A program made the translations under genes and the position numbers. From Fibrobacter succinogenes (GTDB lineage: Bacteria > Fibrobacterota > Fibrobacteria > Fibrobacterales > Fibrobacteraceae): a stretch of 36,186 nucleotides of DNA. Positions 15,740 through 23,843 of this stretch are shown one piece after another. The notes below the pieces were generated by a model. That model ran no database searches, was not told where the DNA came from, and saw nothing but the letters and a program-made list of their open reading frames with translations. Numbering within the stretch: position 1 is the stretch's first letter; each line of letters opens with the position of its first letter. The DNA lies in the NCBI GenBank assembly GCA_902800345.1, contig CADCDO010000026.1, positions 1-36,186 on the forward strand, in the 5' to 3' direction.

Positions 15740-16076
15740 GGTAGCCAGATCAGCTTCACCGAAGGTGAAGCCCGAAGGGCAAGCCGGGAAGTGAGCGAAG
15801 CGAAACCGAAGCCGGCGCAGCCACAAAATTTGCCAATGATTGAACGGAGTGAAATCGAATGGCGAATTTTGCGCTACATCGAAGATGTAGCCCGTAGGGT
15901 TCGCGCCGCTCGGCGTAGCCGAATAGCGGCAAGAACAATCTGGCTACCCCGTGATGCGTAAGCATCGTCGTAGCCGAATAGGGGCGAGAACACAAAATCC
16001 GGCGAGAGCGAAGCTCAAGCAAGCCCGAAGGGCAAAACACGAAATGAAATGAGTGTTTTGGCAATCTGGCAACCCC
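15740..16076. repeat. Hairpin array with copies of the tRNA-Pro 3' end
   Basis: AATCTGGCTACCCCG of the tRNA (15684-15698) recurs exactly at 15937-15951, in altered form at 16063-16076 (AATCTGGCAACCCC), and inverted at 15740-15750 (GGTAGCCAGAT). Between them are short palindromes, several with a GAA loop: GCTTCACC-gaa-GGTGAAGC (15753-15771), CTACATC-gaa-GATGTAG (15874-15890), and the nested GCCGCT-CGGC-gta-GCCG-aat-AGCGGC (15906-15931). The stretch 15734-16290 holds no gene I can support. Confidence 0.7.
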
Positions 16077-16144
16077 TCACCGAAACAGCCCTCGATCGAA
16101 AGCTACCTTTACTGGATTCCTCAGCCTTCGGCCGACTCCTTAAA

Positions 16145-16182
16145 CAAAAATCTCCACAACATTGATGTTGCGGAGATTTTTG
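16145..16182. terminator. Bidirectional terminator
   Basis: AAAAATCTCC (16146-16155) pairs with GGAGATTTTT (16172-16181), extended by CAACAT/ATGTTG. It probably ends transcription of the minus-strand gene at 16290 and anything reading out of the tRNA region. A fragment of the dispersed repeat (ACTGGATTC...) precedes it near 16110. Confidence 0.7.
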
Positions 16183-16289
16183 TTGTTTGGGGGATATATT
16201 AATAATATAACTATTCGTTATTTTGAAGAATCTCTTTTTACGTCACTAAATGGTACGCCTGTATCGACTGTATTTATTCTATTTGTTGT

Positions 16290-17132
16290 TTAATACCTTT
16301 CCATATTTTTTTTAGGGGGTTGCGCTTGAACTTTCAAAGTGTATTTCTCCGTAGGCAACGCTTTGATAATCGTATTGCCTTGGTAGATGGTGAAATGGCT
16401 TTGGTCGATTTTTGTGTTACTGTATTGAAAACCGCTGACTTTTAAGCGTGATCCGCTGCTGAAGTAAAGATAGTGCCTGTTTGGAGTGCTTTTGTGATGA
16501 AACTCTTTCTTATCGATGACTCTTTCGACGTAAACGCTCGGTTTTTCGCTGCTGATCGAAGGTAAATCGGATAATTCCGGGAATAATATTGCCATAGCGA
16601 TAAGGCACAACGGGTAAACGATTTTTTTATAATCTTTGGAAGAATAGATTCTTTTTGTGCGCACATATAATGCGTAGGCATAGAATCCTGTGGCTGTACC
16701 AAGGCAAATCGATGGTACAAGGAATGTTTTAAATAGAGTTTGATAATATTCGTATTGTGCAACGGAATTTAAAAAAGCTTCGTCAATCAATAGTCCGATA
16801 GAGTTGGCTTCCGCTTTTATTTTTGCTACAATCATGATGACAATAAAACATGTTTCGATGATTGCGAGTAAGGCGAGAATCCATACTTTCGGTGGCTTTG
16901 TTCCGGTTGAGTTCTTGATGCCTTGTTCGGTTTCTTGATTATCACCGCTTTCTTCTGAGGACAGTTCAGTGAATGGTTCGTTTGTGAGTTCTTCTATTCG
17001 CTTTTTGACAATATTGAATCGTTCTTTAGTCGGATCATTTTGGATTATTTCCATGATTTCGTACAATTCTTCCAGTGGAAGCTGACGAATCTTTTCTTTG
17101 TAATCTTTGAGATATTCCTGTGAAAACGGCAT
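16290..17132 (-). CDS. Membrane protein of unknown family, paralogue of the next gene
   Basis: 280 aa from ATG at 17132; a TTG at 17147 is also in frame, and neither has a clear SD. The first 85 residues are charged and helical, without a signal peptide. Three hydrophobic stretches follow (about 83-104, 132-155 and 172-186), then a C-terminal soluble domain of about 95 residues ending in SHFTIYQGNTIIKALPTEKYTLK. The membrane part and C-terminal domain align with the neighbour at 17169-17831: ETCFIVIMIVAKIKAEAN against EVCFVTAFFLLKAKAHS, and YQGNTIIKALPTEKYTLK against YQGPFLIDYLPTNRYILK. I recognise no family. The pair probably arose by duplication and lies downstream of the CotH gene. Confidence 0.7.
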   Translation of the reverse strand: MPFSQEYLKDYKEKIRQLPLEELYEIMEIIQNDPTKERFNIVKKRIEELTNEPFTELSSEESGDNQETEQGIKNSTGTKPPKVWILALLAIIETCFIVIMIVAKIKAEANSIGLLIDEAFLNSVAQYEYYQTLFKTFLVPSICLGTATGFYAYALYVRTKRIYSSKDYKKIVYPLCLIAMAILFPELSDLPSISSEKPSVYVERVIDKKEFHHKSTPNRHYLYFSSGSRLKVSGFQYSNTKIDQSHFTIYQGNTIIKALPTEKYTLKVQAQPPKKNMERY

Positions 17133-17168
17133 GTCGTCAATGTACAAAAATTTGTATGCGATGTTTAT

Positions 17169-17831
17169 CTAGTCTTTTTTCAAAATGTATCTATTCGTTG
17201 GAAGATAATCTATAAGAAATGGCCCTTGATAAACCGTGTAATATTCAGTTCCGGTATGCGCTGCCATATAAGTGCGTTTGCTGACCGTTATGCTCGATTT
17301 GCTGCTAAAAATAAGGTCGTAATGCATTCCAGATTTCGTTGTCCATGTATCTTTGTTGATAAGGATTTCTTTTTGTAGTGTCGGCTTTTGCGTGAACCTT
17401 GCCGGGAGCTCGATAACTTGCTCGATGGAAACGCCCATGGCGAGTAGCACCAAAAGGAGAATTTCTATAATGAATTTGTTTAAAGTAGGTTCTTCGTTGT
17501 TCTTTCTTGGTGGTAGCACCTTAAAGATGTGTAAAATATTGCCGAGACCAAAACTTACAAAGAATGCTATGGAAATTCTAAGCAAAGTGTAGTATAGTTC
17601 ACGTGTGGCGAGTGAATCTAAAAAGTTGTCATCGATGATGTTGCCGAGGCAATATGAATGAGCCTTTGCTTTCAAAAGAAAAAAGGCTGTAACAAAACAC
17701 ACCTCTAGAATGATTAAAGTAATGAGAGCCTTGTTCCTGAAGGAAAGTTTTAGCTTTTTTTTAGGGGGCGCAAGCGGGAGCAGTTGACTCTCCATCATCA
17801 TTTTTCTGCGTCTTTTGGCGGCTCTGGACAT
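17169..17831 (-). CDS. Membrane protein of unknown family, paralogue of 16290-17132
   Basis: 220 aa from ATG at 17831. An open frame reaches 17882, but that would run through the upstream gene's terminator. If the TATATT at 17843-17838 is the -10, translation would instead start at the MMM run (ATG at 17801). A basic N-terminus precedes hydrophobic segments near residues 34-52, 80-100 and 120-140 and a soluble C-terminal domain with KSSITVSKRTY, YYTVYQGPFLIDYLP. The region ETELYYTLL-like (TRELYYTLLR) matches QYEYYQTLFK in the paralogue. It lacks the long charged N-terminal region of its partner. Function unknown. Confidence 0.62.
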   Translation of the reverse strand: MSRAAKRRRKMMMESQLLPLAPPKKKLKLSFRNKALITLIILEVCFVTAFFLLKAKAHSYCLGNIIDDNFLDSLATRELYYTLLRISIAFFVSFGLGNILHIFKVLPPRKNNEEPTLNKFIIEILLLVLLAMGVSIEQVIELPARFTQKPTLQKEILINKDTWTTKSGMHYDLIFSSKSSITVSKRTYMAAHTGTEYYTVYQGPFLIDYLPTNRYILKKD

Positions 17832-17842
17832 GCTCACAATAT

Positions 17843-17872
17843 ACAAAAAGCCCCTGCGGTTTCTCCGCAGGG
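17843..17872 (-). terminator. Terminator of the CotH lipoprotein gene
   Basis: On the minus strand CCCTGCGG-agaaa-CCGCAGGG followed by GCTTTTTG, 20 nt after the CotH stop codon. The TATATT right after it could be the -10 of the next gene. Confidence 0.85.
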
Positions 17873-17892
17873 TACCTTGCATTTGTTGATTT

Positions 17893-20145
17893 TTACTTGA
17901 AATTCGCTGTAATCGTTTGGCCCGCGCTAACCTGGACCTTACGCGGATTTTCGGTGGATCCGTCAGACCAGCCCGTGAATACCCCGTTTTCGCTAACGGC
18001 CGTCAAGAGCAACTCATTGTTGGAATAGAATTTACCCTGGTAGTTGTTGCTCGGAAGCTTCATTCCATCGACTTTTATGAAACCGCTTCCGTTTACTGAA
18101 ATCTTTACGGAAACTTCGTTCTGGAGATTGAATCGATCGGCCATTTCTTTCTTTACGGTTTCGCTGCGGTTCCGTGCGTAGGCGGTAAGCGAGCTTCCGC
18201 TCGGGTCCCACTTGAAGTTGCTTTGGTTTCTGGGCCATCTCTTTTCGTCTCGCTGCTGTTCCGAAGACGGAATGGTCGCCATCATGGATTGCACCGTTTT
18301 TTGTACTTTATCGTAAGTCAGGTAGTCGTTCAGCAAGATGCATGCGTTGTTGATGAAAAGACGCTTGAAGTCGGGATTTTCAAGAAGCTTGCTGAGCATT
18401 GGGCCTGGGCCACCGCTCGCGCCTCCCATGCTAAATCCCATTCCGCCACCGATGCCGCCTCCCATTCCCATTCCCATGCCGCCCTGCTGGCCACCCTGCG
18501 TGTTGGCGCCGAGCACCCAGTCGAACATATTCTGGTTGTCTGGGTCAAAACCGCTGATGCCTGGCTTGAAGCCGAATCCATGGTCGGTATCGAACGCGAC
18601 GAACTTGAAGGGATGACCGTTGCCGCCCCAGGCACGAACGTTGTTTGTAGGCCAGTCCCCGTTATGGAAATACATCTCGGCGAGCATGTACTGGGCAAAA
18701 CTGTTGACATTCATCTTGCTCTTTAGTTGTTCGTAATTCGAGTTGTTTTCGCCCGCAAAGTTACCGCTGTTGATTTGATCCATCAATTGCCTGTATTCGG
18801 CAACCGAGGCGCCGTTTGTGCCGCTAGCTTCCAGGTCATTACCCTTAATTTTAATCATGTTGATGGATTTGGCGTCGATGCCGTAGTTCGTTTCTACAAA
18901 ACTGCGGTTCAGGCGTTCGCGCAAATCGTGAATACCGAAGTATTCGCCGTTGTAGAATACCACCACTTGGCGGCTGCGTTGGTAATCGACGTCAGTTCCT
19001 TCCATGAGGGATGTCATCATGGCATCGCCAATGTAGTCCGTCCAGAAACGGTTACCGTTGTTGCGTAGATTGAAACTCTTGATTTTTTTTGCTTCGGGAC
19101 GAGTTTTGAACAAAGAATATTTGAGTACTTTGTCACCATAATCATCGTTGTCCATCTTGATGGCGACACTCTTTTTGGGCTTATAGCGGCTCCAGTTTCC
19201 GATGATGGAAATTCCCGCGTCGATTTCCCAAGTCTTTTCGTTGGTGGAACTTCCATTCTCGAAGAATTCCACGTGGACAGGGAGTTCCTTGTCGCTCCAG
19301 TAGTTCGCTCGCTCGCAGGGCTCGGTGCAGTTGGGATTGTTGTTGTCGGTGACATTTCCGCCGCCGAATCCCATGCCTCCCATACCGCCCATGCCACCGG
19401 TTAAAGGACCCGTAGCATAGAGACCGTCAGTGGAGTCGAACATGTCGTGGTGATTCACGGTGAGCGCTACAACGGGCATCGAAACGCTTTCGTTGATAAA
19501 GTATGTTTGCGTCGTGGTGTCCATCGCTTGTCCGTTCACGAATTCGGAACAACGAATGACTGTGTTTTGATTAATTTGTTTTGTACTTGTAATTTGTTCA
19601 GAATTCGGGTTAGGGAAAGAACCGTCGAAAGTGCAGCGGATTTGGCCGCCTTTTTGCGGAGTGGGCGGGTTTATTGTCAGATTTTTGTAGAAACCGGCTT
19701 TGGGGAGAAAAGATTCTTTGGGCTTATGGTTGTCGTCGTAGTCCTTGAGCCCGCTAGATGATAATCCTTCATCTATGGAGACGTTGGAAGGGGCTGCGGA
19801 ACTTGATGAAAGTATGGCAGGGAGCTGAGATGGTGTTGAGCTACTTGTCGGCTTTTTCGAGGAACTGGAAAGCTTCGTATTCGTTGATGAATTGTTTGTA
19901 ACAGCAGCGCTTGAAGAGCCCGATTTGTGATTTGGAGAAACGACTCCATTTGACGAGCCCGAAATGGGCACGTTTTGAGAACTTGTTGTTTCGTCGGGGT
20001 ATTGATCGTATGGGTCTTCTACAGAAGCGGAACTTACAATCGAATCCTGCGCTAACGCTTCAGGATTGGTTGCACTATCATCTGAGCAACCGTAAAATAA
20101 ACAACCCGTCACAATGAGAGGTAAAAGAAATTTTTTTTTCTGCAT
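17893..20145 (-). CDS. CotH-kinase-domain lipoprotein
   Basis: 750 aa. AAGGAAG precedes the ATG. A lipoprotein signal ends at Cys20 (LFYGC), then a Ser/Thr-rich linker (about 30-130). Residues about 150-217 look like the chitobiase C-terminal-type domain (GGQIRCTFDGSFPNPNS, YFINES). The CotH kinase domain spans about 225-640: FYNGEYFGIHDLRERLN, IKGNDLE, NGDWPTNNVRAW and FVAFDTDHGFGF, the last two carrying likely catalytic Asn/Asp residues. Residues 680-750 form an InlB-B-like repeat (FTGWSDGSTENP, TITANFK). Two Gly/Met-rich inserts occur at 250-263 and 551-578. CotH proteins are secreted atypical protein kinases, so a role in phosphorylating surface proteins is possible; the target is not evident. 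Confidence 0.88.
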   Translation of the reverse strand: MQKKKFLLPLIVTGCLFYGCSDDSATNPEALAQDSIVSSASVEDPYDQYPDETTSSQNVPISGSSNGVVSPNHKSGSSSAAVTNNSSTNTKLSSSSKKPTSSSTPSQLPAILSSSSAAPSNVSIDEGLSSSGLKDYDDNHKPKESFLPKAGFYKNLTINPPTPQKGGQIRCTFDGSFPNPNSEQITSTKQINQNTVIRCSEFVNGQAMDTTTQTYFINESVSMPVVALTVNHHDMFDSTDGLYATGPLTGGMGGMGGMGFGGGNVTDNNNPNCTEPCERANYWSDKELPVHVEFFENGSSTNEKTWEIDAGISIIGNWSRYKPKKSVAIKMDNDDYGDKVLKYSLFKTRPEAKKIKSFNLRNNGNRFWTDYIGDAMMTSLMEGTDVDYQRSRQVVVFYNGEYFGIHDLRERLNRSFVETNYGIDAKSINMIKIKGNDLEASGTNGASVAEYRQLMDQINSGNFAGENNSNYEQLKSKMNVNSFAQYMLAEMYFHNGDWPTNNVRAWGGNGHPFKFVAFDTDHGFGFKPGISGFDPDNQNMFDWVLGANTQGGQQGGMGMGMGGGIGGGMGFSMGGASGGPGPMLSKLLENPDFKRLFINNACILLNDYLTYDKVQKTVQSMMATIPSSEQQRDEKRWPRNQSNFKWDPSGSSLTAYARNRSETVKKEMADRFNLQNEVSVKISVNGSGFIKVDGMKLPSNNYQGKFYSNNELLLTAVSENGVFTGWSDGSTENPRKVQVSAGQTITANFK

Positions 20146-20464
20146 AAAACTTCCTTGGCTTAAAGCCTTACCCGCACTCTCTAGATTTTAATATATGCTG
20201 CTTTTGGAGGGGTGTTTAACTTTTTATTGTTTTTTTTTATTACGTGTTGTAATATTGACAATTCAAGAAAGTTGCTGAAACAAAATGACTCAAAAAAGCT
20301 CCGCATGAACGGAACGTCTATAAAAAATATGTTTTATATCACATTATAACTGGTTGTTTTTACAGGAACTATAATCCGTAAATAAAAAGAAAATGCCTAA
20401 AATGCAAAAGAAATGGCGAGCCGAAACCCGCCATTGTGACTTTTATTGGGTGTAATGGAATCTT
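20146..20464. other. Intergenic region upstream of the CotH gene
   Basis: 319 bp. On the minus strand TATATT near 20195 is a possible -10 for the CotH gene, without a good -35. The left end of the ATP-grasp operon contributes the terminator at 20402-20436. Nothing else is seen. Confidence 0.45.
20402..20436 (-). terminator. Terminator of the ATP-grasp/alpha-E operon
   Basis: On the minus strand AATGGCG, a 10-nt loop, CGCCATT, then TCTTTTGCATTTT, about 30 nt after the alpha-E stop codon. Confidence 0.65.
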
Positions 20465-21394
20465 TTAGCAGAAAAAATCCTTCCAGATTTGGTTACCGAG
20501 CTCGTTTAGGCGAATTTGGACTTTTTCGATATGCTCGTGAAGCCCCTGGTCGATGATTTCTTCGATGGTGGTAAAGGCGATGTCGGAACGCAACTTTCCC
20601 AAGAGGCGGATAGATTCCGCCTTGCCTTTGACGGGATAGGCGATGTTCTTGAGACACAGCTCCGCTTTTTCTAGGCAGTAGCGCAAGGAACGCGGAAAAT
20701 CTTCAGAAAGCAGGAGAAATTCCGCGACGTTATGCGGCGTCACGTTGGAATTGCGGCGGTGGAACATTTCGTACGCACCGACGCTCTTGAGAACAGCATT
20801 CCACTGCACGGTATCGAGCGCCATCCCCACCATGCTCACGTCCGGGAGCAAGATGTAATACTTGACATCCAAAATACGCGAAGTCTGGTCGGCGCGTTCA
20901 AGCAAAGCGCCGAGGTGCGTGAAGTTCCAGGCGACATCGTGGTTCATTGTGCCCTGAATGATGCCCGCGGTAAGCTGGCTGAATTCCTTGACGCTGCTGT
21001 AAAAAGCGTGTGGGCCGGCCAATGCTTCTTTGGGCATTTCGGGGTCGTTCAGTTTCAAGTAAAACTGGTTGATGGCAATCCACAGTTCCGAAGAAATTCT
21101 TTCGCGGACGCAGCGGGCGTTTTCACGGGCGGCCCCGACGCACGAAATGATGCTGTTCGGATTATCCTTGTCGAACGTCAGGAACATGAGCGCGTTTTCA
21201 ATGGAAACATGCGCGTATTTTTTGAAGAAGTCATCGGCATTGCCGGCAATCTGAATCACCGGTTCCCAAGGGCGTTCTTCGCCGGGCAAGTCCAGTTGCA
21301 GCTGGAGGTTCACGTCGATGCTTCGCGCGACGTTTTCGGCACGTTCAATATAGCGGGCGAGCCAATAAATGGAATTTGCGACTCTACTTAACAT
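20465..21394 (-). CDS. Alpha-E domain protein (DUF403/COG2307)
   Basis: 309 aa, the usual length. The start is preceded by TAGGAAC. The N-terminal signature MLSRVANSIYWLARYIERAEN is close to the family consensus (SRVAENLFWLGRYxERAE), and the rest is predominantly helical with the conserved RERISSELWIAINQFY and AFYSSVKEFSQLTAGIIQGTM. Alpha-E proteins of unknown biochemical role accompany COG2308-type ATP-grasp ligases and transglutaminase-like proteins. It is the last gene of the operon, 43 nt after the ATP-grasp gene. Confidence 0.92.
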   Translation of the reverse strand: MLSRVANSIYWLARYIERAENVARSIDVNLQLQLDLPGEERPWEPVIQIAGNADDFFKKYAHVSIENALMFLTFDKDNPNSIISCVGAARENARCVRERISSELWIAINQFYLKLNDPEMPKEALAGPHAFYSSVKEFSQLTAGIIQGTMNHDVAWNFTHLGALLERADQTSRILDVKYYILLPDVSMVGMALDTVQWNAVLKSVGAYEMFHRRNSNVTPHNVAEFLLLSEDFPRSLRYCLEKAELCLKNIAYPVKGKAESIRLLGKLRSDIAFTTIEEIIDQGLHEHIEKVQIRLNELGNQIWKDFFC

Positions 21395-21437
21395 ATTGTT
21401 CCTATAGGTATGAGGTTTGAGGACGCGTCAGGCGAGC

Positions 21438-22928
21438 TCATTGCTGTTGCTGTTGTTCCATCCAAAGTTTGGCCTGGCCAAGTTCCGGAGCTTTTTCGTT
21501 TTCGGCGATGACCCAGGTGTCCTTGCATCCGCCCCCTTGCGAACTGTTCACCACGATGGAACCCTTGCGGAGCGCCACGCGGGTGAGGCCGCCGGGGAGA
21601 ATGTATGTTTCCTGCCCTTGCACAATGTAGGGACGCAGATCCACATGGCGACCTTCGAAACCGCCATCGACAATGCAAGGCACGCGGCTGAGCGAAATCA
21701 TGGGCTGCGCGATGTAGTTACGCGGGTTTGCAATAATCTTGCTCTTGAACGTTTCGCATTCTTCCTTGGTGGATTTGGGACCTACAAGCATGCCGTAGCC
21801 ACCGGATTCGCTGGCGGCCTTGACGACCATGTTTTCGATGTGGTCCAGCACATGCTGCATGTGCTTCGGGTTTTCACATACAAACGTCGGTACGTTCGGG
21901 ATGATGGCCTCTTCGCCGAGGTAGTACTTGATTATCTGCGGCACATAGGTGTAAATCGCCTTGTCGTCGGCAACACCGCAACCGGGCGCATTCGCAAGTG
22001 CCACGTTTCCTGCCTTGTACGCTTCGATTAGCCCGGGTACGCCGAGACAAGAATCCGGGCGGAAAACCTTCGGGTCCAAAAATTCGTCATCGACACGGCG
22101 ATAAATCACGTGAACCTGCTTGAGGCCGCGCGTCGTGCGGGCATAGACTTTCTTGTCTTGCGCTACGAGGTCGTCACCGGTCACAAGGTCCACGCCCATC
22201 TGCTGTGCCAGAAAGGAATGCTCGTAGTAAGCCGAATTGTATATGCCGGGAGTCAGCACCACAACCTTTGGCGATGCTGTAGAATCGGCCAAGTATTCCA
22301 ATGCATGACGCAGACGGGTGCAGTATTCATCTACGGGGCGAATGGAACAGTTGGAGAAAACTTGCGGGAATGTTCTCTTGAGAATCTGGCGGTTCTGCAA
22401 TACGTACGAGACTCCACTCGGACAACGCATGTTGTCTTCGAGTACGTAGAAGGTACCGTCGGTATCGCGCACAAGGTCTGTGCCCGTAATGTGCGCCCAG
22501 ATTCCCTTGGGTGGCACAAAGTTTTCCATCTGCGTTCGGTATGCGGTACAGGTGTTTATGAGGCTTTCGGGGACAATCTTGTCACGCAAAATTTTGCGAT
22601 CGTTGTAGATGTCCGTCAAAAAGCAGTTCAGTGCTTCTGTACGCTGTTTGAGACCTGCTTCGAGGTGCTTCCAGTCAGCGGCGCTTACAATACGAGGGAT
22701 GACGTCAAAGGGGATGATTTTGTCCTTGCCATCCTTGTTGCCGTAAACGGCGAATGTAATTCCGTTGTCGTAAAACGCAGATTCCGCAATTTTCTGACGG
22801 CGTTGCAGTTCTCCTTCAGGAAGCTCGTTGATTTTCGTAAACAACGGCTCTGCGGCCGGGCGGGGAGTCCCATCCGGGAGGCAAAGCTCATCGTAAAAGC
22901 CTTCGGTATCGTAGTTTCCAAATCGCAT
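21438..22928 (-). CDS. Circularly permuted ATP-grasp ligase (DUF404/407, COG2308)
   Basis: 496 aa from ATG at 22928, chosen because AAGGAAAG lies just upstream; the frame is open to 22964. It begins FYDELCLPDGTPRPAAEPLF, as COG2308 proteins do (YDEMF..G.pRpHY..). The active-site motifs are intact: YVLEDNMRCPSGVSYV with metal-binding E164/D165/N166, VVKAASESGGYGM (Lys370 and the glycine loop), LRPYIVQG and LPGGLTRVAL. The family is predicted to form peptide or amide bonds using ATP; the product is unknown. The C-terminus ends in five Gln. It sits 32 nt after the transglutaminase gene and is the canonical, apparently active ATP-grasp of the operon. Confidence 0.92.
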   Translation of the reverse strand: MRFGNYDTEGFYDELCLPDGTPRPAAEPLFTKINELPEGELQRRQKIAESAFYDNGITFAVYGNKDGKDKIIPFDVIPRIVSAADWKHLEAGLKQRTEALNCFLTDIYNDRKILRDKIVPESLINTCTAYRTQMENFVPPKGIWAHITGTDLVRDTDGTFYVLEDNMRCPSGVSYVLQNRQILKRTFPQVFSNCSIRPVDEYCTRLRHALEYLADSTASPKVVVLTPGIYNSAYYEHSFLAQQMGVDLVTGDDLVAQDKKVYARTTRGLKQVHVIYRRVDDEFLDPKVFRPDSCLGVPGLIEAYKAGNVALANAPGCGVADDKAIYTYVPQIIKYYLGEEAIIPNVPTFVCENPKHMQHVLDHIENMVVKAASESGGYGMLVGPKSTKEECETFKSKIIANPRNYIAQPMISLSRVPCIVDGGFEGRHVDLRPYIVQGQETYILPGGLTRVALRKGSIVVNSSQGGGCKDTWVIAENEKAPELGQAKLWMEQQQQQ

Positions 22929-22960
22929 GTTTTCTTTCCTTATGCTTTTAGGTTTTCTTC

Positions 22961-23842
22961 TCATTCATCCCTAAGGTCCACGTTCACGGACACTTTCAAG
23001 GTATGCTCGCCACCTCCGGTGATGACTCCCTTTAACGGGCTCACGTCCCCGAAGTCTCTACCCCAGGCGAGTATGATGTGCTCGCAACCTCCAAGCACAT
23101 TGTTGGTGGGGTCTAGTTCTACCCAGCCGTGGCCAGGAATGTAGGTGCTGACCCAGGCGTGGGTCGCGTCGGCTCCGACGAGTCTTGGTTGCCCTTCGCA
23201 GGGGTGCGTGCGGAGGTAACCGCTCACGTAACGGCAAGGCAAATGCAGCGAACGCAAGCAGCCTATCATCAGGTGCGCAAAGTCCTGGCAGACGCCTTTT
23301 CGCCCGCGCAAGATTTCTTGCGGCTGCGCTCCGATTCTCGTCACTCCCGGTGTGTACTTGCAGTCCGTGTAGATTCGCGTCATCAGTTCAAAGGCTGCGT
23401 CAAAAATGGGGCGGCCCTGCCCGAAGCTTTCGAGCGCGTAATTGCGGACCGATTCGTCAAACTTGGCGAAGGGGGAGGCGTAGGCGTACATTGCGGCGTC
23501 CAGCGTTTCGTCGCTTGTAGGGCGTTCCAAAAGTTTTGCGACATCTTCCCATTTCATTGTTTCACCTTGTTTTGGCGGTTTTTCTTCCTGGACATCCACG
23601 ATGCCAGTCGTCTTGAATCTAAAGTGCGTGTGTTCCTGCTCGATGCTGAAGGCCAACACCCTGTTCCCGAAAATATCGATTCGTTCCTGCTGAATGGTCG
23701 GGCTCGGGTCTACTTCGATGCTGTGACTAATCCAGTTCTGTCGTTTGACCGTTCTTGGGAGCATGTGGGCGAGGTGGTTGCTGTAGAGAACGGGAAGTCG
23801 GTAGTCGTAAACGGTCTCGTGGTCAACTTGGTAAATGGGCAT
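22961..23842 (-). CDS. Transglutaminase-like cysteine protease (COG1305)
   Basis: 293 aa. GGAGG is 7 nt before the ATG. The N-terminal beta domain (YQVDHETVYDYRLPVLYSNH) is the bacterial transglutaminase-like N domain. The papain-like core has the catalytic triad Cys185 (RKGVCQDFAHL), His228 (GADATHAWV) and Asp244 (WVELDPTNN). No signal peptide, so it is cytoplasmic. Such proteins are likely peptidases or amidotransferases and form a conserved set with COG2308 ATP-grasp and alpha-E proteins. It starts 1 nt after the upstream fusion gene, so expression is tightly linked. Confidence 0.93.
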   Translation of the reverse strand: MPIYQVDHETVYDYRLPVLYSNHLAHMLPRTVKRQNWISHSIEVDPSPTIQQERIDIFGNRVLAFSIEQEHTHFRFKTTGIVDVQEEKPPKQGETMKWEDVAKLLERPTSDETLDAAMYAYASPFAKFDESVRNYALESFGQGRPIFDAAFELMTRIYTDCKYTPGVTRIGAQPQEILRGRKGVCQDFAHLMIGCLRSLHLPCRYVSGYLRTHPCEGQPRLVGADATHAWVSTYIPGHGWVELDPTNNVLGGCEHIILAWGRDFGDVSPLKGVITGGGEHTLKVSVNVDLRDE

Positions 23843-23843
23843 C

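Noticed and set aside
15605..15961. 118-aa ORF reading through the tRNA gene
   Set aside because: Includes the tRNA, its terminator and the hairpin array, so it is not a gene.
15740..16076. CRISPR-like array
   Set aside because: Repeated pieces are unequal in length and spacing, partly inverted, and derive from the tRNA end; there are no cas genes.
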